DNA of 64,000 nucleotides, from NCBI GenBank assembly GCA_032629725.1, contig JAFEVB010000014.1, forward strand, positions 186,001 through 250,000, in the 5' to 3' direction. The position numbers were made by a program, and so were the translations under genes. Origin of the DNA: Gremmenia infestans. Its lineage: Eukaryota > Ascomycota > Leotiomycetes > Helotiales > Hamatocanthoscyphaceae. This document shows positions 10,424 through 21,713 of the stretch, piece after piece (the stretch's first letter is position 1; each line of letters opens with the position of its first letter). The notes under the pieces were generated by a model. The model was given only the letters and a program-made list of their open reading frames with translations. It searched no databases and had not been told where the DNA came from.

Positions 10424-13400
10424 ATGACTAGCTCAAGCGAATCTCCGCTGAGCTATGGGCAAAGACTCGTGCCGCATATCATCGACGACCGTGCTCGAGA
10501 GAACCCCAGTCAACTCTTTGCAACATTCCCAAAATCATCCCGGATTGAAGATGGATTCCATGAAGTTACATACGGCCAGTTTGCAAATGCTATCAACGCG
10601 TGTGCTTGGTGGATAGAACAGGAAATTGGGAAAGGGGTTGACTTTCGAACTTTAGCCTACATTGGGCCGTCTGAATTGCGATACGCAATTCTGACGGTTG
10701 GCGCAGTCAAAACCGGGCACAAGGTCAGTTGCATGCCTGTAATAAAACTATTTGTAATCTAATCATTGGAAATGTAGGCATTCTTTCCATCTCCCCGGAA
10801 TAGTATTGAGGCACACCTATCTTTACTAGAGTCTGCATGTTGTGATGTGCTTCTGACTGCGAAGAAGTGCCATCCTGTAGTAGAGGAAATTGTGTATAGA
10901 AGATCCATGAGGAGGATCGTGGTACCTGAGCTCGAAGAATGGATTTCTGCACCTCTGGCTTTGTCCTATCCTTTCGAAACAACGTTTGCCAAAGCACGAT
11001 ATGAACCATTCGTGGCTCTTCACACGTCTGGCTCTACTGGTCTTCCAAAACTTGTTGTCATTCCCCATGGTACTCTTGCATCTATAGATGCTTGGCAATT
11101 GCTTCCTTCTGAAGGTGCTTCCCCAACGATCATCCAGTCATTCCAGGGGATTCGCTTATTCATGCCATTCCCACCTTTCCATGCTGCAGGACTTTACATC
11201 ATGCTACCTCTTGCAGTATTTTGCAATATAACTATTGTCTTGCCACCTGCAGAACCCTTGACTGCGGAATTGGCCGACTCAATACATTTACATGGCAACG
11301 TTGAAGGAACGATACTTCCAACATCAGTTCTGTCGGATATTGTCAAAGACGCAGAACTTTACAATAACCTTCAAAATCTCAAGTTTGTTGCATTCGGGGG
11401 AGCCCCATTATCTAAGGAGGTCGGAGACGCAGTGAAAGCGAAGTCTTGGCCGGTGAACTGGCTTGGTGCAACCGAGCTCTGTTTCACAGCACTAGAGAAA
11501 ATGCATGCTGATGATTGGGAGTATATGAAATTCCACGACTGTATGGGCATCGATTTCCGCTACCATGGCGAGGGTTTATACGAAATGTTTATCATTCGCG
11601 ATGGAGCTCTTAATCTCTACCAAGGGATTTTCTGCACATTTCCTCATCTCCGGGAGTATTCTATGAAGGATCTGTATTCAAAACATGCAACAAAGGAAGG
11701 CCTTTGGCGTTATTGTGGAAGATCAGACGACGTCATTGTGTTCAGCAACGGAGAAAAGCTGAATCCATTGACCATAGAAGCACGGATTAACAGTCACGAA
11801 ATGGTTAGCTCTGCCCTTGTACTGGGCAATGGTCGATTCCAATCAGCGGTATTAGTGGAGCTAGCAAAGCCAACCTACGATCAAGAATATCAAATACAGC
11901 TGCTGGATAGTATTTGGACCACTGTCGAGCAAGCGAATGAGACAATTGAAGCTCATGGAAGGATATCGAAGTCTCTTATTATGTTCACCTCCCCAGACAA
12001 GCCGATGCTAAGAGCTGGAAAGGGAACGGTTCAACGAAAATTGACGCTTGATGCCTATGGAAAAGAGATCGAAGCACTCTACATTGCCTCTGATGTTGAC
12101 GCTACACCATTAGCAAATCGGCATACTCTTGATACCGAAAATATCGATTCGCTTTCTTCTTCCTTGACGACTTTAATATTCAGAAGTACTGGTATTCTCT
12201 TCGAAGCTGAGGACGAATTTTTTGAAAAAGGCATTGACTCCCTACAAATCATTAATGTCTCTCGCGTAATCAACCAAGCTCTCAGAACTTCGGTCACAAA
12301 CGCGAAAATGATATATCAACAACCCACCATTCGACGGCTCTCTCGTACGATCCTCGAGACTTTTAACGCGGAAAGCAGCAGACAGTATAGTAAAGAACCG
12401 TTGCATATTAATCGCATCGATAAGATGAAAGCGATTTTCAACGCACATGCTTCAGATCTTCCGATAACCGCCCGACCTTCTTCACCAACAACAGATCAGC
12501 TCTGTGTTATTTTAACGGGATCAACTGGATCATTAGGAACATACCTGTTAGCGGAACTGCTAAACACTCCAAAAGTTGCCCGGATATATTGTCTCAATCG
12601 TTCACCAGAAGCTCAACATAAGCAGAACACAATCTTCGATGCGAAAAGACTTTCAACAGAGGGTTTGACTGAGCGGGTCCAATTTCTGACCTGTGATCTC
12701 TCGCAACCTTACCTTGGACTGGACATTCCAGACTATCGTGAAATACTACGGCATGCAACTCATGTACTTCATAATGCTTGGGAAGTTGACTTCAATTTAA
12801 GCCTCGACTCTTTCACGAAAGTTCATATTCGCGGGGTGCGTCAACTTATCGACCTCTCTGCACGGTCTTGCAAAGGCGCTTCTATTTTCTTTGTTTCTAG
12901 TATAGGAACAATTTCCCAATGGAACTTATACAACGAAGGACCGGTACCGGAGAAGATTGTTGAAAACTGGAATGTATCACAAGAAATGGGCTACGCGGAA
13001 TCAAAGTATCTTGCAGAACGGATGCTGGACGAAGCTTCCAAGGTGGCAGGTATCCCAACCACTATCTGCAGGACTGGTCAAATAGCAGGACCTACCACAG
13101 TACAAGGCATTTGGAATCCAGGGGAGTGGCTGCCGACCCTCATCGCAAGCTCTAAACATCTCCACATGATTCCAGAGAGTTTGGGTCCAATGGACACAAT
13201 TGATTGGATTCCAGTTGATATATTGAGTAGAATCATTGTAAATTTGATTCAAGAGCCGAGCCTCACATTGTTTGACATCACCCCTCCTCCAAGTCCATCC
13301 AGGACAAACGCCACAAATGGCGCAAACTACCATTCCAAGACCAAGTCACCTGGTAGTAGGTTGTTCCACGCTGTCAATCCTTACACTACGACATGGAAAC

Positions 13401-13678
13401 AATATCTTCCTACTATCGAGCGATACATATGCACTCCACTCGAGGTCGTCTCGCTAAATACATGGGTAGATGCATTAAAGGCAAGCGGATCGAGGCCTGA
13501 AGATCTAGTAGCCAATCCTGGTTTGAAACTTCTCGACTTCTTTACAAATCTCGTTGAATCAGGAAAACAGCCGACCTTGGAAACTTGCGAAACGATCAAA
13601 AGCAGCCAGACCATGGCAGAAATGAGTGCGGTGACTGAAGCGTGGATGGAAACTTGGATGAAACAGTGGAACTTTTAG
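10424..13678 (+). CDS. NRPS-like A-T-R carboxylic acid reductase
   Basis: Single-module NRPS-like enzyme of about 1066 residues with no condensation domain. The adenylation domain (about 1-520) carries LHTSGSTGLPK near residue 183, FGGAPLSKE, and YCGRSDDVIVFSNGEK. The carrier domain (about 540-610) has GIDSLQ with the phosphopantetheine Ser near residue 587. The thioester-reductase domain (about 675-1066) has LTGSTGSLGTYL near 680 and the catalytic Y-x3-K in YAESKYLAER near 838. Such enzymes activate an aryl or other carboxylic acid as adenylate, load it on the carrier, and release it as an aldehyde (or alcohol) with NADPH. Exons are 10424-10723 and 10778-13678, with intron GTCAGT...TAG. It is the only multidomain synthetase here and so the probable core of the cluster. 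The substrate code cannot be read reliably by eye. Sorting between aryl-acid and aminoadipate-like subfamilies needs a tree. Confidence 0.93.
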
Positions 13679-13749
13679 ATGTTAATCTATTCGTTATTGA
13701 ACTTGTTACTGCTATTCGCAAGCTATATCTAGCAAGTAGAATATAGTCA

Positions 13750-14711
13750 TTATTTCTCATAGACCATGCGGTTCTTGATTGCCCCAATTCCAGTGACAGA
13801 AACCTCCACCACGTCACCATCCTTTAAGAATCCGTCCTTGAGAAATAATCCAACACCAGAAGGGGTACCAGTCATGATAGCGGTCCCTTTGCGCAATGTT
13901 GTACCTCTACTCAAATGGGCAATAATCTGCTTGATGTTCCAGATCATGTCACTGGTATTAGTCTTCTGTCTGACCTGGCCGTTCACCTTGGTGACATAAT
14001 CCAATTGCTGAGGATCTGGAATGATCGAAGTCGACACTATGCAAGGACCAATAGGCGCAAAACCATCGAATGACTTAGCATAGCCAAACTGTCCGCCAGA
14101 ATTTGGGGGCAGTTGAAAGTTTCTCGCAGAAACATCATTGCCAACTGTGTAACCCAATACATATTCCAATGCCTTATCTTCAGGTATGTTTTTACCGTCC
14201 TTGCCAATAACGACCGTCAATTCGCCTTCATAGTCAAGTTGGGATTGGGCATCCACATGGATGAACACATCATCATATGGACCGGTCAGAGCATCTGCAG
14301 GCTTCTGGAATACAACAGGATATGTTGCTATTGGCAGCTAATTGCAGGACCAGAAGTCAGTAATTAATATAGTAATTCATATAGTTCAAAAATGTGCCAA
14401 CTCACATCAGCCTCCTTTGCATGCTGTCCATAGTTTAGGCCAATGCATGGCATTATGGGGGTGGTTTCCAAGGGGCAAAGTAACTGCGTTGATTGTTAGG
14501 TCTCTTCAAAGTATCAAGACAGGTTTAATGGGATGTGAACCTTTTTAACAGTGGCTGTTCTGTCGCCCTTTGAGAAACCAGAAGACAAATTGCCCTTCAG
14601 AATCTGTATTTTCGCGCCATTGATCCCATCACTCGGGAATTCGTACGGGACATTTCCGTAGTGAATCTTCCCCTCGTCATCCTCGAAACGAACTAGTCTG
14701 TCGAATACCAT
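13750..14711 (-). CDS. Fumarylacetoacetate hydrolase family protein
   Basis: FAH-superfamily protein of about 280 residues, a metal-dependent C-C bond hydrolase, decarboxylase or hydratase fold (fumarylpyruvate hydrolase, HpcE/HpcG, oxaloacetate decarboxylase relatives). Motifs: CIGLNYGQHAKEAD near the start of the catalytic domain, then IHVDAQSQLDYEGELTVVIG with the metal-binding E..E pattern, GYTVGNDVSARNFQ, and IMTGTPSGVG near the C-terminus. Three exons; ATG at 14711 opens a short FAH-type N-terminal domain (MVFDRLVRFEDDEG). Next to aromatic hydroxylases and a VOC protein, hydrolysis of a ring-cleavage product is a reasonable inference. It shares a divergent promoter with the MFS gene. 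Confidence 0.9.
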
Positions 14712-15232
14712 GTTGCTATGCTTGGGCTGTTTCACGAAAACAAATCGTACAGGTATTTGATATCGTTGAAAATTGGTATTGATAGTTGGAATAGAATAAT
14801 TATCTCCTACGGAACAACTTTTGGTTTCATTTCTTGATGAAGCATAGAGGAATAGGCTAGCGGAAGAGTGCAAAGGTGGGGTAGGCAAGAGCTCTGGCAA
14901 ACAAACCCCCTGCGAGATACGGCAAACGGAGAAAGTTATACTCCGTAGAGGCCGTGATTTTCCTTCGCTTAAAGGGTATCCGGGAAACGTCTTTACACTG
15001 AGAGCAACTATCCCAGAATCCCCAGAAATCCCACTAGCCCTACCCCGTGGGGTAGCTCCCCACGGGGAAGCTAGATCTAGATCGATACAGTTAACAAGGG
15101 TAATAAATACGACCATGCATCCTGATGTCAGCCAATGTATTTTTGGTCTTCGACATATTGCTCCTTGTCGGTCTCCTCTACACGACACTACTTGCCTCAT
15201 TGTTGTATTACTTAATTTTCTCCTTCGCTATC
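14712..15232. promoter_or_regulatory. Divergent promoter, FAH protein / MFS transporter
   Basis: A 521-bp shared promoter. It contains CGGAG at 14927-14931, TACTCCGTAGA at 14939-14949 (repeated exactly at 17353-17363 on the other side of the transporter), and a perfect 10-bp inverted repeat with a 5-bp spacer at 15043-15067. Confidence 0.55.
15043..15067. repeat. Perfect GC-rich inverted repeat in promoter
   Basis: Left arm CCCCGTGGGG (15043-15052) and right arm CCCCACGGGG (15058-15067) are exact reverse complements separated by TAGCT. It could be a cruciform or hairpin, or a dyad for a dimeric regulator. It lies 166 bp upstream of the MFS start. Confidence 0.7.
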
Positions 15233-17129
15233 ATGGGTCTTGGTGTACTTGATAATCACAAGCTTGAGCATGTTCCTGGGACAGTTTTTCTCAACGACGC
15301 CGGCAGCCTCGATCTTGATATCGCAGTTGAGACAGCGAACCACCTAGCTGCAGGACTAAAGCATGATAAGTCAATCATTCTTATTCCTCAGGTTTGTTAC
15401 ACTGTATTGGAATTATCTTTCACTTGTTCTAACTTTCACCAAGCCTTCAGATTATCCCGAGGACCCTTTGAACTGGTCAAAATGGTAGCGTAGCCCCAAA
15501 TCAAATTATTGAAACTCAGTTTATGCCTTGTAGGAGAAAGGAGCTCTTTACAGCTGCATTCGTCTTTTCATGTGGAGCAGTGGGAGGTAGGTTTGCTCAT
15601 CCTCTATTTTTGCAGTATCCTAACTTGAACAGCTGTTGGTCCACTGCTCTCGACGGCTGCAGTCCCACTCGCTGAAGGATATCATTCCTCCATTGGGACA
15701 TTCACGTCAAAGTACAATGGTGTACTGTTGGGTTGTGTAGCAATCTCCAGTCTTCTGTCAAATTCGCTCGCCGTAAAGTATGGGAAGCGGCCGGTCTATC
15801 TTACAGCTTGCCTCCTCCTTGTAGCTGGAAACTTTTGGGGCGCTGCATCGACGTCTTTGAGTTCTTTGACTGGTTCACGTGCTTTGACTGGGCTTGGAGT
15901 GTAAGTCATGTAACCACCTTATTTGAGCAGAAAGTAGACTAATCCATTAACAGAGGACCCTGGGAGGCATTGATTCCAGCTAGTATTGCTGATGTGTGGT
16001 TTGTTCACCAGCGCGGTTTCCGAATCGCCTTGTTCAATCTGGGAATCTTTGGCGGAATCAATCTGAACAGTCCAATTGCCGGGGCCATCATACAAAATTA
16101 CGGATGGAGAGTTTGCAGTTACGCAATGGCTGGTGCTTTCGTATTGCAAACAATCCTTGTGTTCCTCTTTATGCCCGAGACAGCATACCATAGAGCAGAA
16201 GTCCTAAATCTCGACACCGCTTCCAGGGATAATCTGCCAGACGCAGCCCAGGAATTGAAAGAAGAGAAGGCAGAGCATGTGGAAATGACGCCTGGAAACG
16301 GAAATACTGGTGGGAATACAGTTGGTCAAAGTAAAAAGGTACTTCCATCATTCAAGCAAATGTTACCATGGTCAGGTTATAGCCATGAGGTAAATCTGTT
16401 TTGGATTACGTTGCGTCCCTTCCGGCTTGTTACATCGGTCGCTATTGTCTACGGAATTGCTATATTCACTACTGCTATTTCCTGGCTTGTTATGATCGCT
16501 ATCACCATCTCACTAATATTCTCTTCGCCACCTTACAATTTCACCGTGGCCCAAGTTGGCCTAACAAACCTTTCGGGGTTTGTTGCTTCGGTGCTGGGAA
16601 CCCTGGTGGCTCAGCCCCTCTCGGATGGTCTGGCCGTGTATATGTCTAAACGCAATCAAGGTGTTTATGGTAAGATGGCCCCCCTCTAAATTCTTCCAGT
16701 ACTGATACAATTTTAGAGCCTGAGTTTCGTCTGCCAATTGTTTTATCTTACTTCCTTTTCACGGGAGTTGGGTTTTTTGTCTGGGGAGAGGCTTCATATA
16801 GACAAGAGCCTTGGCCAGTCCCCGTTATCGTTGGATTGGGTATGATCAACTTTGGAATTCAGCTTAGCACAACCGGTGTGCTAGCTTACATGGTAGATTC
16901 CCACAGAGAGTTGGCTGGGGAGTCATTTGCTCTGTTGGGATTCGTCTCTAAGACATTTGCCATGGGTCTCGCATTCTACATTAGCGACTGGCTCCTTACC
17001 TCAGGGATCCGGAATGCATTCTTTACGTTGGGCGGAATCACGACTGGGCTAACGTTGTTAACGATTCCTATGTATATTTTCGGGAAGAGACTTCGGAGTT
17101 GGCATCATGTTCACTTTCCTATTCATTGA
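15233..17129 (+). CDS. MFS transporter
   Basis: Major facilitator of the fungal DHA1-like type with about 12 membrane segments and about 500 residues. The start MGLGVLDNHKLEHVPGTVFL is the usual opening of this group, so I take the ATG at 15233 over an upstream Met at 15125. Downstream come YPEDPLNWSKWRKE before the first helix, VKYGKRPVYL in the loop of the MFS signature, and FNLGIFGGINLNSPIAGAII in the middle of the first half. A charged cytosolic loop (16200-16340) splits the halves. Exons are joined by short introns at about 15391-15450, 15485-15534, 15587-15630, 15901-15951 and 16671-16714. It probably moves the cluster substrate or product across the plasma membrane; direction cannot be told. 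Confidence 0.9.
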
Positions 17130-17663
17130 ATAGTAAGGTTCTCGAGAAACTGGATTATGAGGCTTTCTTGGGACTGAACTTGCAGGCTCCTGAGAGAAGC
17201 GTAGAAGCTACAAAAACATAGGCACCTAATTTGTTATCACTTTGCTTGTATAATAATGTAATCTTTCTTAACACTTTATCCATACAACCACAATTTGCGC
17301 AGAATATCAGGTGATAAACATGAAAGGAATATTATAGGCATAGTCAAGCACCTACTCCGTAGACTCCTCTCCGTGCGGGGAAACTTGTGTTTCCGCAACC
17401 CAAATTCCCGGTGTGCTTGTGAAGGAAGGCAAAATGGCGAGTCTCGCGTTTGCTAGGTAGACCGAAGCAAGCTTATGCTTTTAAAAGTTTTCCGGGCTCC
17501 GACAGGCTAACCATGTCCGCCCTCAGCAGCCATTACCGGATCTCGGGAAATCCCATAGCTATGGGTCGTCAATGGCTATTATATCGTGGAAATAGGTTCA
17601 ACAATTAAGTCTCTATCAAATTTGCAGGCTCATCGACCATACAAAACTCCATCAAAAATAAAA
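17130..17663. promoter_or_regulatory. Promoter of zinc alcohol dehydrogenase
   Basis: 534 bp between the transporter stop and the dehydrogenase ATG. It holds three CTCCG pentamers (17355-17359, 17369-17373, 17497-17501), the first inside TACTCCGTAGA, plus CCGTGCGGGG. No gene seen. Confidence 0.5.
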
Positions 17664-18987
17664 ATGAAGGTCAATACCAATAACGCGAACTCAGTTGTAC
17701 CACAGGACGATGCAAAGGTCGAATATATAATACCCAAAGAATGCAAGGCTGGTGTTGTGGTCAACGAAGGACCAAACTTTACTGTCAAAGTTGAAATGGT
17801 CCCAGTTCCCGACCCTGCTCCGGATGAAGTACTCATACGACTCAATGTTACTGGAATTTGCTTTTCAGACATCCACTTCATGGCCGGCGACCTCGATCTC
17901 CCGGCAATGTCAGATTTTGGAGTGCAATCCCCTGGTCATGAAGGAGCAGGTGTAGTGGTTAAAATTGGCGCAAATGTGACCAATTGGAAGGTTGGACAGA
18001 GAGCGGGTTTGAAACCTGTATGGTCTACTTGTGGGAATTGCACTATGTGCTGGAGTGGAAAGGAGGCACATTGTCCGCATTCTATACATACTGGGATTAT
18101 GCGTGCTGGCAGCTACCAGGTATGTCATGATGTGTATTTTATCTTCTCCGTTCCGAATTACTTATCCTGGTCCGCAAATGTGGTTCTCAAACTGATTGGA
18201 GAAGCAATACGTCGTGTCGCCCGCTCGATACACTGCCCCAATACCGGACGGTGTAAGCGATTACCTAGCAGCACCGATTATATGCTCTGCGAGCACAATC
18301 CACCGCTCGCTTGTTGAAGCAAACTTCACCCCAGGAAGCTGGGTTGTGGTTAGTTACCCTTTTTCTTTTTTTTGGAAAATCGAAATCAATGCTTACATGA
18401 AATAGTTTCCTGGGGGTGGAGGAGGAGTGGGCATCCAAGGCGTGCAGGTTGCAAAGGCTTTTGGTCTGAGACCGATAGTTATTGATGCTGGCGTTGAAAA
18501 GAAACAACTCAGCCTCTCATGCGGTGCTGAGGCTTATGTTGACTTCATAGAAACAAAAGATTGTGCTGCAGAAGTTATACGAATAGCTGATGGAATCGGT
18601 GCTCATGGAGTTGTTGTCACAGCGCCATCAGCATATGCTACGGCAATATCTATGGTGGGTACTAGAATTGGGGCCAAGATTATGTGCATTGGACTACGTA
18701 AGCAAAGAACCAGATATTATAGTCAACTTCAGCTGATAAAACGAATAGCGCCAAAAGGATCGGTGGTATTTGGCTGCGAGCCTTCGAAATATTGCTTTCA
18801 GAATTTGACAATATCAGGTACACTGGTAAGTAGTATGATGGACATATCGCAATCGCTTGATCTAGCCCGGAGAGGTTTGCTATTGCCAGTCTACACTGTT
18901 TATGGCATTGATGACTTACCCAAAGCCGTGGAAAAGCTACGCAGGGGGGAGATTGTTGGAAGGGCAGTGGTAGATTTCAATAAATAA
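17664..18987 (+). CDS. Zinc-dependent alcohol dehydrogenase (MDR family)
   Basis: Medium-chain dehydrogenase, about 360-370 residues, interconverting an alcohol and an aldehyde with NAD(P). Catalytic zinc ligands are visible as Cys in GICFSD, and His and Glu in SPGHEGAG. Structural zinc Cys follow in CGNCTMCWSGKEAHC. The cofactor-binding motif is GGGGGVGIQGVQ. Introns: about 18119-18193, 18347-18404 and a likely one at about 18700-18746. ATG at 17664 is the first in frame. With an acid reductase in the same cluster, oxidation or reduction of its aldehyde product is a sensible inference. The last exon ends VDFNK. No break. Confidence 0.9.
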
Positions 18988-19293
18988 GATAGTGTATTTA
19001 TGTGGAAAGTATAACGTTTTCTCACAGGCATGCAATTATTTGACTATGTTCAACTCTCAACTTAAGTCAGTCGAAATCAATACTCCATCGCGACAGGTAG
19101 ATATATTTAGGGACATTGTGAATAGAAACTTTCGTCCCTCTTGTGTGAAAGATTATGCTTCCTATTGAGCGAATCAGAATTAGAAGACTTTATAGGATAT
19201 TTAGTCAGAGTTTCAATACTAGCCATTCTTTATATTCCAATCATCATAAGTTATTTTGCTTCATTCTACCAGTATAGGAGAACTATACAGTGA
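18988..19293. other. Convergent 3' intergenic region
   Basis: About 300 bp between the converging dehydrogenase and P450 genes. No gene seen. Confidence 0.5.
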
Positions 19294-21193
19294 CTATGCT
19301 GACAAACTGGATTTAGTACTTTCTCCCGTTATAAAGTTTACATACACTTCCGTGGAAGGTACCAACAGGACCATCATCTTATATCGCAGCTCTGACTGTG
19401 GGGTACTAAGCGCAGTGAAACTCTGGAACAGTCTTGAAAGGATATAGGTCATTTCAGCATTGGCAAACGGCATTCCCACACAAATGCGCGGCCCAGCACT
19501 AAATGGACTGAATCGGAAAATATTAGCAAGTCTCTAGAGCTTCAAAAAAAGTAACTCACAAATAGGACCAAGGCTGACGAGTGCTATCAGTTTCAAGCCA
19601 TCGTTCTGGTCTGAATTCGGCTACATCAGGCCCCCAAAATTCCTCTCTTCGGTGCATGCTATTTGCTGAATAATACAACTCCGTATCTTGAATCAATTAG
19701 CCAAATCATTTTGGTTCGAAGGTCCAAACAAAGATGATAGAAACATACCCTTTAGCACGGCAACGGGGCCCCCATTCTTGCCACCTACTGGAAGAGTAAG
19801 ATCTGCAAGTGCACTCTTGCGAGTATAGGGTAGAATTGGCCATAGTCTGAGGGTTTCATTTATGCACGCCTTGATGTATTTCAGTTCTTTCATCTTCTCA
19901 TAGCTTGGTCTTCCATCCAGCCTTATAAGATCTAGCACCTCTTGTCGAGCTCTTTCGTAAATTTCAGGTCGCTGGGCCAGTGCATATAGGCAATTCCTGT
20001 AGCAAAGTTTAGAAATTAATAACAGCAGGGATGTATGAGACCCACGTCAAAGTAAGAGCTGCTGTATCACGACCACCAAGGACAACTGTCATCAAGTGAC
20101 CTCGAATCTCCTAGAACAAATTGTGAGTATCTGCAGCGAGATTGCAGTCTGAATCAGTTTGCATACCTCCCTATCCAGAGTGTCTTCACTTATTGCGTCC
20201 AGGAAAGTGTCTCCCAATTTCTCCCCGGCCTTTCTTCTTTGTATAGCTGCATCGATATGCGGATATGTAACCCCATTCAGCACAGCCATAGCCCTATCAA
20301 GAGGCTTTTGAGGAACAATCCACTTCCACAAACCACCGGCGCGTGCACGAGCATCCATAATTCCAAAAACAGTATCCCAAGCATGGGAGAATTGATTGAC
20401 TGGGTTTTCGACAGAGTTTTCGTCAGTTCCCAGAAGGAACCCCATAGAAGTATCCAGAGTGAAGCGGTGCATTAAGTCTAGAATTGGCGTCGGTTTCGCT
20501 TTATCAGCAGAAATATATCTTATCAGCCTCTGAACGTGATATTCAAAGACGTCTAAATCCGCGAGCTTGTTGCGCGTGAATTGTTTCCTCAAAGATGCAC
20601 GTGCGGATTTCCATTTTGCCTACGTACGAATCACATTAAGCATAATTATGAGCATGGGAGAGGAAATTTTCTTACCCCATCAAGAGTGAACACACTATCC
20701 CCTAAGAACTGGACCCATTGCTCATGGAACGAATTCCCTATTCCCACTTTTCCAGCCATAGTACCTTCGGAAAGAATGTACCTGACGTTTTCTGGCTCAT
20801 CGGTGAAGATTGCATTGGCGCCAAACGCCGAAAACTTAGATGGGTCTTAAGTCAGCCAGTTTCTTCTGTGTGAATGTCAAAGTCTCAAATATTTAGATTA
20901 ACTTACCAGCAACGTACGTCCATACTTCTCCCACCAAATTGGCCACAGTTCAACGAATTCGTTGTTCTTAGCTTTCAAACCAATGTATATGAATCGTCCG
21001 ATGCCTTAGGTTACATAAGCAGATATCCATCGGCTTCCATCACTTTTTATAACTACTCACCAAATGGAATATGGTATGCGTTAGGTGGTTCAGGGCACTC
21101 CTCGCCTAGTCCCTTGATCCTCTGTTGATACTTATACTTTCGAAATACAACGAGTAGCAGGGTTACTACTGTACCTATCCAATACACATACAT
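19294..21193 (-). CDS. Cytochrome P450, CYP52/CYP539-like
   Basis: Membrane-anchored heme monooxygenase. The N-terminus has one hydrophobic anchor (MYVYWIGTVVTLLLVVF) followed by basic KYKYQQR. Later come LWPIWWEKYGRTLL, KSARASLRKQFTR (helix C), FTLDTSMGFLLGTD (CYP52-like), the I-helix GGRDTAA, the K-helix ETLR in INETLRLWP, and the heme loop FSAGPRICVG with the axial Cys. The C-terminal stop is at 19294. I chose the ATG at 21193; an in-frame stop lies upstream with no Met between. Seven or so exons with standard splice sites. CYP52/CYP539 relatives oxidise alkanes and fatty acids at the omega end, so the cluster molecule may carry an alkyl chain; this is inference from family likeness. It shares a 520-bp promoter with hydroxylase copy 2. 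Confidence 0.9.
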
Positions 21194-21713
21194 ATTGGGA
21201 TTGTGTAGGAAACGGATATATACAAGAAACAAAAACTATTTCTTGTTGAATAGTTTCAGATAATTTGGCCTCTTTCTAATTGAAAAAGTCTTAAATTCTT
21301 ATCCATTATACCTTTGTTACATATTATGTAAGATTAGCATCATTGGACGATGGCGGGGAAGACTGAGTTCTCCGAAACTCCGGACAGCCACCAGGACAGC
21401 CAACTTTTGAAGCCACAAGCCCCGCCTAGCACCGTTCCGTGCACCGTATGGAACCACGGCATTCAACCACGGCCTTCACGGCCATCATCGCCGTTGAGCT
21501 ATGCGGACAGGGAGTTAACCAAGGAGGTATGGCGGCATTTCTAGGCTAGTCCGAAATCTTAAGGTGTCCCCCTCACGCTTGCGGTTGTGAAGTGCAATGT
21601 ATCAGGAGGCATCAAAATTACTCAAGAATAATCTAGAGTAACTAAGCCCCTTACTTCAAGAGACATCCATTCAATTTCCGAAGAATTTTAAATTTTTTAA
21701 AAGATCAGCAAAT
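21194..21713. promoter_or_regulatory. Divergent promoter, P450 / hydroxylase copy 2
   Basis: 520-bp shared promoter with a direct repeat of CTCCG (21370-21374, 21378-21382, eight bp apart). A 64-codon frame at 21350-21544 shows no motif and is taken as chance. Confidence 0.5.
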
